A stretch of 6,877 bases of DNA from Planctomycetota bacterium. Its GTDB lineage: Bacteria; Planctomycetota; Planctomycetia; Pirellulales; Thermoguttaceae. The stretch is from contig JAEWUR010000495.1 of the NCBI GenBank assembly GCA_023397045.1, forward strand, positions 1 to 6,877, written 5' to 3'. Both the position numbers and the translations under genes were made by a program. Under the pieces are notes generated by a model. That model saw only the letters and a program-made list of their open reading frames with translations. It did not search any database and was not told the origin of the DNA. This document shows, piece by piece, positions 1 through 4,303 of this stretch (the stretch's first letter is position 1; each line of letters begins with the position of its first letter).

Positions 1-46
1 GTACATCGCGACGAAACGCGACAAGATGGGCCACATCCTGCCGTAG
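1..46 (+). CDS. C-terminal end of probable GTP cyclohydrolase II (RibA or bifunctional RibBA), partial
   Basis: Only the last 14 codons and a TAG stop (44-46) are in the window, read from base 2: YIATKRDKMGHILP. This closely resembles the conserved extreme C-terminus of GTP cyclohydrolase II, which in E. coli RibA reads Y-L-x-T-K-x-x-K-M-G-H-L-L. That enzyme opens the imidazole ring of GTP in the first step of riboflavin synthesis, and in many bacteria it is fused behind the DHBP synthase domain (RibBA). The match is from memory of the family and rests on about 10 residues, so the upstream sequence is needed to confirm it and to tell RibA from RibBA. The gene converges on the NtrC-type regulator with one base between the two stop codons, leaving no room for a terminator between them. 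Confidence 0.55.
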   Translation, partial: YIATKRDKMGHILP

Positions 47-47
47 A

Positions 48-1433
48 CTAGCGGCCCATCGCCAGGGCGACGTCTTCCAGGCCCAAACGCTTCATCTTCT
101 TGTACAACGTTGTACGGTTGATGCCGAGCGTTTCGGCCGTCACGTTGCGGTTCCAGTTGTTGGCTTCGAGCACTTCGCGAATAATCTGTCGTTCGGGCGA
201 TTCGAGCGCTTCCTTCAGCGAGCGTCCGGCGATCGGCTCGACGTTCACGCCGCCGGCCGCCATCAGCGACGGGGGCAGGTCGTCCACGCCGATCACGCTT
301 TCCTTGCCGAGCAGGACCGCCCGTTCGATCACGTTCTGCAATTCGCGAACGTTGCCGGGCCAGCGATAGCGCTGCAACGCCGACATGGCGTCCTCGGTGA
401 AACCGTGAACCGTCTTGCCCGAATCCTCGCAGACCTGCTGTAAAAAATGTCCCGCCAACAACGGGATATCCGAGATCCGCTCGCGTAAGGCCGGCAGTTC
501 GATGTTGATCACGTTGATGCGATAGTAGAGATCCTGGCGGAATTTTCCCTCGGCGACCATGCGGCCTAGGTCGTCGTTCGTGGCCAAGATCACTCGGGTG
601 TCGACGCGATAGGTCTTCGTGCCGCCGACCTGCTCGAACTCCAAATCCTGTAGAATCCGCAGCAGTTTCACCTGCATGGCGGGGCTCGCCGTGCTGATTT
701 CGTCGAGGAAGATGGTGCCCTGGTCGGCCAGCATGAACTTGCCTCGCTTCTCGCCGATCGCACCGGTAAACGCCCCGGCTACGTGGCCGAAGAGTTCGCT
801 TTCGAGCAATGTCTCGGGCAGCGCGCCGCAAGCAACCTCGACGAAGGGTTTGTCGCGACGGCCGCTATGGCGGTGGATGGCCCGGGCGATCAGGGACTTG
901 CCCGTGCCGCTCTCGCCGGTGATCAGCACCGTGGCGCGCGTGTCGGCCACGGCATCGACCACGTCGAAGATCTTCTTCATGCGATGGTCGTGACCGACGA
1001 TATTCTCCATGCCGAATCGCAAGTCGAGTTGCGCCTTCAGCGTCTTATTTTCGTCGATGACCTTCTGTTGGTTCAGCGCCCGCTCGATGGCCATCAACAG
1101 TTCTTCGTCGATCAGCGGTTTCGTGAGGAAATCGAACGCGCCGAGGCGAATGGCATCGATGGCCGCCTCGACGGTGCCGTAGCCGGTGATCATGATGACC
1201 GCCGTGTCGGGACATTTCTTCCGGCAACGCGCCAGCAGATCGAAACCATCGCCGTCGCCCAACCGGATGTCGACCAGCGCGAGCTGGTAGGTCTTCCGAT
1301 CGACCGCCGCCGCGCCTTCGGCCAGACTCGACGCAGCGTCGACGTTGTAGCCTTGTTCGCGGAGCCAATCGCCCATCGAGGCGAGCAGGTGGCGATCGTC
1401 GTCGACCAGAAGAATGGTCCCGTTCGATTTCAT
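48..1433 (-). CDS. NtrC-family sigma54-dependent response regulator (REC-AAA+-Fis HTH)
   Basis: This 461-aa protein has the full three-part layout of a bacterial enhancer-binding protein. The receiver domain (about 5-120) has the acidic pocket D11-D12, phospho-acceptor D55 (LALVDIRLGD), T83 and K105. A short coiled linker (about 120-140) leads to the AAA+ ATPase (about 143-380). There I see Walker A GESGTGKS (173-180), an intact GAFTGA sigma54-contact loop (220-225), Walker B with D244-E245, the arginine-rich FRQDLYYRIN segment (298-307) and the sensor II WPGNVREL motif (358-365). A Fis-type helix-turn-helix lies at about 412-450. It should activate RNA polymerase-sigma54 at promoters with upstream enhancers once phosphorylated. 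No cognate histidine kinase is adjacent; downstream is the convergent ribA-like gene and upstream a divergent NarL-type regulator. The ATG at 1431-1433 is followed at once by the receiver domain, and upstream bases give a weak GAGG-like ribosome site. The signal and target genes cannot be inferred. Confidence 0.95.
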   Translation of the reverse strand: MKSNGTILLVDDDRHLLASMGDWLREQGYNVDAASSLAEGAAAVDRKTYQLALVDIRLGDGDGFDLLARCRKKCPDTAVIMITGYGTVEAAIDAIRLGAFDFLTKPLIDEELLMAIERALNQQKVIDENKTLKAQLDLRFGMENIVGHDHRMKKIFDVVDAVADTRATVLITGESGTGKSLIARAIHRHSGRRDKPFVEVACGALPETLLESELFGHVAGAFTGAIGEKRGKFMLADQGTIFLDEISTASPAMQVKLLRILQDLEFEQVGGTKTYRVDTRVILATNDDLGRMVAEGKFRQDLYYRINVINIELPALRERISDIPLLAGHFLQQVCEDSGKTVHGFTEDAMSALQRYRWPGNVRELQNVIERAVLLGKESVIGVDDLPPSLMAAGGVNVEPIAGRSLKEALESPERQIIREVLEANNWNRNVTAETLGINRTTLYKKMKRLGLEDVALAMGR

Positions 1434-1456
1434 GGCGAGGTCCTATTTCTTGCGTT

Positions 1457-1514
1457 CAGACCAACAGTCTGGTTCGAAATTTCGGGTTGTATTAAGTCAA
1501 CTCGCAAAATTGCG
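1457..1514. promoter_or_regulatory. Cluster of three short dyads upstream of the NtrC-type gene
   Basis: Three dyads fall within 58 bp, starting 24 bp upstream of the NtrC-type start codon. They are CAGAC-N5-GTCTG (1457-1471), the perfect 10-bp palindrome CGAAATTTCG (1475-1484), and CGCAA-AA-TTGCG (1503-1514). Their position fits operators or autoregulatory sites, because enhancer-binding proteins with Fis-type HTH domains bind dyads as dimers. The three share no common consensus, so they may serve different proteins or be chance. Function is inferred. Confidence 0.35.
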
Positions 1515-1564
1515 TGAAAAACTCCCGTCGCCAAATATCTACGTTACAGGTTTGATAAAGTCAA
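1485..1564 (-). promoter_or_regulatory. Repeated TTGACTT-WAT-motif; candidate promoter for the NtrC-type gene
   Basis: Read on the minus strand, TTGACTTTATCAAACC (1564-1549) and TTGACTTAATACAACC (1500-1485) match at 13 of 16 positions and are 64 bp apart. Each begins with a -35-like TTGACT. The distal copy is followed after 17 bp by TAGATA (1541-1536), a poor -10 match (3 of 6), giving a possible sigma70 promoter. The proximal copy has no acceptable -10. They may equally be two binding sites for one regulator. Confidence 0.3.
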
Positions 1565-1638
1565 CATGGGCAAGATGAGAGGAGTGCGGCGGCCTCTTCT
1601 GTTTTTCAAACATTCCCCCCAACGAGCGAAAAATGCGG

Positions 1639-1656
1639 GGAATTCGGCGGAATTCC
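1639..1656. repeat. Perfect 7-bp-arm inverted repeat in the divergent spacer
   Basis: GGAATTC and GAATTCC flank the 4-bp spacer GGCG, giving an 18-bp symmetric site. A related segment, TTCCGCAATTCC at 1663-1674, is complementary to most of it with a 2-base gap, so a larger stem could also form. The site lies about 200 bp from both divergent start codons, a typical distance for an upstream enhancer site. That role is inferred from symmetry alone. Confidence 0.4.
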
Positions 1657-1782
1657 TCCATGTTCCGCAATTCCACAGTCCCCCACTACTTGGTGCGATT
1701 TCAAAGGCTTATCCCGCTGAGTCGGGGGGGTGAATTGACTGCTTCGGGGTATTACATCCTGCCCAATAGTGGATTAGGATTG

Positions 1783-1791
1783 TGGTATAGT
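1783..1791 (+). promoter_or_regulatory. Extended -10 promoter element for the NarL-type regulator
   Basis: TGG followed by TATAGT (1786-1791) matches the extended -10 form TGn-TATAAT with one mismatch in the hexamer. There is no good -35 at 16-18 bp upstream, which an extended -10 can tolerate. It would start transcription near 1798 and leave a leader of about 40 nt before the ATG at 1838. This argues against the in-frame TTG at 1799 as the start. Confidence 0.45.
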
Positions 1792-1837
1792 TAATCCATT
1801 GGACGGGTATCTATCGCCACACATTCTGGAGATTGTT

Positions 1838-2470
1838 ATGAGTATCCGATTGTTGATTTGCGATGACCACGAAGTCATTCGCACCGGCTTGGCCAGCCTG
1901 CTGGCCGGAACCGAGATCGAGATCATTGGCGAGGCCGCCAATGGCAAAGACGCGCTGCGGCTCGCCCAGAAGGACCTGCCCGACGTCATCCTGCTCGACA
2001 TCCGCATGCCCGACGGCGACGGGTTGTCGACGCTGGAAAAACTGCGAGCCAAGGTGCCCGAAAGCAAGGTCGTGATGCTGTCGACCTACGACAACCCGAC
2101 GTATATCGCCCGAGCCGTCGCGCTCGGAGCCAGCGATTACGTGCTGAAGGGTTCGTCGCGCGACGACATGATCGCGACGATTACGGCCGCGGCCGCAGGC
2201 GAATCGCCCAGCCGCAGCGGCGAGTTGAAGAAGATTGCCGGCGCGATGAAGGTCCGTCAAGTGATCGACGACGACGACGTTCCTTTGACCCAGCGCGAGA
2301 CGCAAGTGCTTCGTCACGTGGCTCTCGGCCTGAGCAACAAAGAGATCGGCAAGTCGCTCGAAATCAGCGTCGAAACGGTCAAAGAGCACGTACAAAACAT
2401 TTTGCGCAAGATCGCGGTGAGCGATCGCACGCAAGCGGCCGTTTGGGCCGTGCGTAAGGGGCTGGTGTAG
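1838..2470 (+). CDS. NarL/FixJ-family response regulator (REC-LuxR HTH)
   Basis: This 210-aa protein is a standard two-domain regulator. The receiver domain (about 1-120) has D9-D10, phospho-acceptor D54 (ILLDIRMPDG), S82 and K104. A linker (about 120-147) ends in an acidic IDDDDV stretch. The LuxR-type helix-turn-helix (about 150-210) has the typical LTQRETQVLRHVALGLSNKEI and VETVKEHVQNILRKI segments. Phosphorylation by an unseen kinase should control DNA binding. I chose the ATG at 1838: GGAG (1828-1831) is 6 bp upstream, and the receiver fold begins right there. A TTG 39 bp earlier (1799) would add 13 unlikely residues and would start at the predicted transcription start. The gene is divergent from the NtrC-type regulator and convergent with xerC, with a palindromic repeat just after its stop. 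Its targets and partner kinase cannot be read from the sequence. Confidence 0.94.
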   Translation: MSIRLLICDDHEVIRTGLASLLAGTEIEIIGEAANGKDALRLAQKDLPDVILLDIRMPDGDGLSTLEKLRAKVPESKVVMLSTYDNPTYIARAVALGASDYVLKGSSRDDMIATITAAAAGESPSRSGELKKIAGAMKVRQVIDDDDVPLTQRETQVLRHVALGLSNKEIGKSLEISVETVKEHVQNILRKIAVSDRTQAAVWAVRKGLV

Positions 2471-2475
2471 CAAGA

Positions 2476-2550
2476 GGAGGGATTAGGGATTAGAGATTAG
2501 GGATTAGAATCGCACGATCTAGTCCCTGGCCCCTAGTCCCTAGCCCCCTG
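2476..2550. repeat. Palindromic intergenic repeat of 7-bp AGGGATT units, xerC 3' side
   Basis: The left arm (2478-2507) is four tandem units AGGGATT, AGGGATT, AGAGATT, AGGGATT. After an 11-nt loop, the right arm (2519-2548) carries complementary units such as CTAGTCC and CTAGCCC. The arms pair along about 30 positions, with the differences mostly C/T or A/G changes that allow G-U pairs. It fills the gap between two convergent genes and may act as a two-way terminator, although there is no U-run. A perfect inverted copy of 27 bp (2479-2505) occurs at 3605-3631, on the other side of xerC. Confidence 0.85.
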
Positions 2551-3543
2551 CTATTTGGCCCTCGGGTGAGCGCGCTCGTAGACCTGCCGCAGCGCGGCGG
2601 TGCTGACGTGCGTATAGATTTGCGTCGTAACCAGGCTTTTGTGGCCTAGGAGTTCCTGTACGCTGCGAATATCCGCGCCTCGGTCCAACAGGTGTGTGGC
2701 GAAACTGTGGCGAAGCGAGTGCGGAGTGGTGCGGCGGTCCAGGCCGGTGGCGCGTAGATATTTTTCGAGCATGCGGGCGACGCTTCGTGTCGTGAGGCGC
2801 CGCCCGTATTTGTTGACGAACACGGGAGAAGGAGAGGAATGATGAATGGTGATTGATGAATGATGAATGTCACGGCCTGCCTTGGTCGATTCATCCTTCA
2901 CCATTCCGCCTTCGTCATTCTTTTTGGCGTGTGCCTTCTGTGTAACCGATTTGCGTACGGAAAGCCAGTTCCCGATGGCCTCGACGGCGAACGATCCGAC
3001 GGGCGCCAATCGTTCGCGGCGGCCTTTGCCTCGGATTCGCAGCACGCCCGCCTCGAAGTCGATGTCGGCATCGTCCAACCCCACGACTTCGCTGACGCGG
3101 AGGCCGGCCGAATACATCGTCTCCAAGATCGCCCGATCGCGCAATCCCATCGTCTTGTCGGTCGGCGGTTTGTCGAAAAGCGTGTTGAGTTCTTCGGACG
3201 AGAGAAAGTGCGGCAGCGTTCGGCTTTTTCGCGGATTGCGCAGCGGCTTGGCCGGATTCGTCTTGGCCCAACCTTCTCGCTGTCCAAAGCGAAAGAAACC
3301 GCGGAGCGACGCCAAGTGCCGGGCGATGGTCGTCTTGGCGTAGCCCGATTCGGTCAGGGCCGCCAAATATCCGCGAAGGTCGAGCACCGTGATATTGCCC
3401 GGGGCAGGCGGCCGTCCTCCGTGAATCTGCGAGAGGTACTCGATCGCCGTCGACAGGTCTTCGCGATAGCTTTTGACCGTCAGGGGCGAGGAATTACGCT
3501 CGACGGCCAGATACTGCAAGAAGCGGGCGACGGCGGAATGCAT
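2551..3543 (-). CDS. xerC: Site-specific tyrosine recombinase, XerC-like, with in-frame repeat insertion
   Basis: This 330-aa phage-integrase-family recombinase probably resolves chromosome dimers at dif together with a XerD partner. The N-terminal SAM-like DNA-binding domain is at about 1-85 (FLQYLAVERNSSPLTVKSY). The catalytic domain (about 108-325) has all the expected residues: R149 (GLRVSE), K173 (RGKGRRER), H275 and R278 (HSLRHSFATHLL), H301 (LLGHKS) and nucleophile Y310 (IYTHVS). Residues about 209-237 have no counterpart in Xer proteins and are encoded by an 84-bp palindromic repeat. Without them the protein would be 302 aa, the usual Xer length. The insertion lies between the K173 hairpin and the HxLR motif, just before VFVNKYGRRLT, probably a surface loop. 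The ATG at 3543 has no Shine-Dalgarno and lies only 8 bp from another repeat, so its promoter is unclear. Assignment as XerC rather than XerD is by general resemblance; the gene is not next to other recombination or mobile genes. Confidence 0.92.
   Translation of the reverse strand: MHSAVARFLQYLAVERNSSPLTVKSYREDLSTAIEYLSQIHGGRPPAPGNITVLDLRGYLAALTESGYAKTTIARHLASLRGFFRFGQREGWAKTNPAKPLRNPRKSRTLPHFLSSEELNTLFDKPPTDKTMGLRDRAILETMYSAGLRVSEVVGLDDADIDFEAGVLRIRGKGRRERLAPVGSFAVEAIGNWLSVRKSVTQKAHAKKNDEGGMVKDESTKAGRDIHHSSITIHHSSPSPVFVNKYGRRLTTRSVARMLEKYLRATGLDRRTTPHSLRHSFATHLLDRGADIRSVQELLGHKSLVTTQIYTHVSTAALRQVYERAHPRAK
2837..2920. repeat. Palindromic repeat inserted in frame within xerC
   Basis: Two 31-bp arms (2837-2867 and 2890-2920) match as an inverted repeat at 24 of 31 positions around a 22-nt loop. 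The left arm is made of ATGATGAATG-like units. The total of 84 bp is exactly 28 codons, so the xerC frame is kept. On the coding strand it yields a charged peptide (NDEGGMVKDE) followed by IHHSSITIHHSS. Translated strings of the HHSS and KDE kind are familiar to me from repeat-derived segments in other bacterial proteins, supporting invasion by a dispersed intergenic repeat. That recollection is not verified here. Confidence 0.85.
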
Positions 3544-3551
3544 GGAGACTG

Positions 3552-3632
3552 AGGGATTAGGGACCAGGGACTTGGGATCAGGGGTTGGATTGTTGATCTC
3601 CTCGAATCCCTAATCTCTAATCCCTAATCCCC
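3552..3632. repeat. Palindromic intergenic repeat of 7-bp AGGGATT units, xerC 5' side
   Basis: The left arm (3552-3590) has diverged units AGGGATT, AGGGACC, AGGGACT, TGGGATC, AGGGGTT. After a short loop the right arm (3605-3632) has AATCCCT, AATCTCT, AATCCCT, AATCCCC. Bases 3605-3631 are the exact reverse complement of 2479-2505. The element fills nearly all of the 92-bp gap between xerC and the next minus-strand gene. It could therefore terminate that gene's transcript and also lies where the xerC promoter would be expected. Confidence 0.85.
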
Positions 3633-3635
3633 GTT

Positions 3636-3905
3636 TTAGCAATACTCGTCCATGTCGGTTGGGAGCGGGACCGCGAATCGCGGGTTCGAGACGAACTTGT
3701 GGCTGTCCTGGCGGATTTTCTGGCTCAGCACCGCGGCGTCGTACCACGAGAAACTCAATTCGGGGTTCGAGGCGTATCGTCCCAGCGTCCGCAACGTCTC
3801 CGCACGGCTTGCGTCGTCATACAGGAAGACGTATCGCTCGGCGCCCTTCACCAGTGCCAGCACGTTAATGTCTTGATTCACGTGGACTCTCTCCTGACGC
3901 AGCAT
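3636..3905 (-). CDS. Small conserved protein of unknown function (planctomycete-type)
   Basis: I do not know a function. The 89-aa product has the core INVLALVKGAERYVFLYDD...LRTLGRYASNPELSFSWYDAAVLSQKIR, a compact alpha/beta-looking sequence I associate with short hypothetical proteins of planctomycetes, and a tail ending in DMDEYC. There is no signal peptide, membrane segment or metal motif. Two starts are credible. The ATG at 3905 has GGAGGG 6 nt upstream. The GTG at 3881 (81 aa, beginning VNQDINVL) has AGGAGAG (3889-3895) 7 nt upstream and begins right at the conserved core. I give the ATG because its ribosome site is stronger. The frame stays open a further 109 codons to 4232, but that part has no protein-like character and lacks a ribosome site. 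It lies upstream of xerC on the same strand, separated by a repeat hairpin. Confidence 0.72.
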   Translation of the reverse strand: MLRQERVHVNQDINVLALVKGAERYVFLYDDASRAETLRTLGRYASNPELSFSWYDAAVLSQKIRQDSHKFVSNPRFAVPLPTDMDEYC

Positions 3906-3923
3906 CGATCGCCCTCCGATCGA
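3905..3923 (-). promoter_or_regulatory. Hairpin presenting the ribosome binding site of the small conserved gene
   Basis: TCGATCG (3905-3911) and CGATCGA (3917-3923) form perfect 7-bp arms around a 5-nt loop. On the minus strand the loop is GAGGG, the core of the Shine-Dalgarno, and the downstream arm ends on the A of the ATG at 3905. In RNA the stem would hold the ribosome site in its loop directly before the start codon. This could affect translation, or the dyad could be a DNA operator. The symmetry is seen; the role is inferred. Confidence 0.4.
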
Positions 3924-4303
3924 AGGACGGTACCAGTTCAGTCGCTCTTCAACCCGCCTGCTGTTCTTATCGGACAGTTGCTCGCCCACCCGTCGTCGGC
4001 CGGTTGGAATCCCACTAGTGCCGGTTACGGAATCATTGACGGATAGGGGCGATTTTCTCACATACCCCGTCGGGGTTAATCCATAGCGGCACCCCCAGCG
4101 GAACATGCCCGCAATGTCGTTTTTATCGGCAGATCCTGCCTGGTTTCTGTAGTCCCCCGCTGCAAAACCGGCATTTCCTGAGTTGACGTTTTGACAGAAA
4201 ATCCAGGCAAAAATGAGCCGCTTTCGGCGCATTCCCCTTTTTCCAGCCGGTGCTTCGGGTTAATCTGTTGGAGGGTGATTATTCCTTCAGCAACCCTTGA
4301 AAA
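3924..4303. other. Gene-free, hairpin-rich stretch between the small gene and ispG
   Basis: No convincing gene lies in these 380 bp. I see several local inverted repeats: ACCCCG-T-CGGGGT (4064-4076), GGCAG-ATC-CTGCC (4128-4140), a larger two-stem element (4137-4209) and GCCG-CTTT-CGGC (4217-4228) followed by a CCCC-TTTTT tract. The 9-mer GGGTTAATC occurs twice, near 4074 and 4257. TTGACG (4183-4188) and TTGACA (4191-4196) resemble -35 boxes, but neither has a good -10 at 16-18 bp. The promoter of ispG must lie here; I cannot place it. Confidence 0.6.
4137..4209. other. Candidate structured RNA or leader element upstream of ispG
   Basis: TGCCTGG (4137-4143) pairs with CCAGGCA (4203-4209), and TTTCTG (4144-4149) with CAGAAA (4195-4200), giving 13 bp with a 2-nt bulge. 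Inside, CAAAAC (4163-4168) pairs with GTTTTG (4188-4193). The GGCAG-ATC-CTGCC hairpin at 4128-4140 overlaps the outer stem, so the two would be mutually exclusive. It ends 94 nt before the ispG start. It matches no riboswitch I recognise, and short stems of this kind can arise by chance. Confidence 0.3.

Larger units (their letters stand above)
1434..1837. other. Divergent regulatory spacer between two response-regulator genes
   Basis: This is a 404-bp gene-free stretch between the starts of the NtrC-type (minus) and NarL-type (plus) regulators. It is more AT-rich than its neighbours. It contains three short dyads near the NtrC-type gene (1457-1514), two copies of a 16-bp motif on the minus strand, an 18-bp inverted repeat at 1639-1656, and an extended -10 box before the NarL-type gene. 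I see no convincing sigma54 site: the best plus-strand GG-N10-GC spacing, at 1729-1742, has poor flanking bases and lies in a G run. Short open frames here have no protein character. Confidence 0.7.

Noticed and set aside
2..46. C-terminus of PurK, suggested by the KMGH string
   Set aside because: PurK has many more residues after its RKMGH motif, whereas here the stop follows three residues later. The GTP cyclohydrolase II C-terminus fits both sequence and position.
783..1517. A 244-codon plus-strand open frame opposite the NtrC-type gene
   Set aside because: It is antisense to a gene with full domain evidence. Its translation is rich in R, D, H, V and Q as expected from reversed codon bias and shows no domain.
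1728..1744. Possible sigma54 promoter (GG-N10-GC)
   Set aside because: Only the GG and GC pairs match. The flanking TGGCAC and TTGC bases are poor and the GG lies within a run of seven G, so the match is likely chance.
1811..2473. A 220-codon minus-strand open frame opposite the NarL-type gene
   Set aside because: It shadows a complete response regulator and has no domain.
2860..3552. A 230-codon plus-strand open frame opposite xerC
   Set aside because: It is antisense to the recombinase and runs through the palindromic repeats, with no recognisable protein features.
2476..3632. CRISPR-like array or integron around the recombinase
   Set aside because: The repeats are 7-bp units in hairpins with no regular spacers, no cas genes and no attC-type cassettes. 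The recombinase has the length and motifs of XerC and lacks the extra helix of integron integrases.
3906..4232. A 109-codon in-frame N-terminal extension of the small conserved gene
   Set aside because: The sequence has no conserved look, its ATG has no ribosome site, it spans several hairpins, and two better starts lie downstream.
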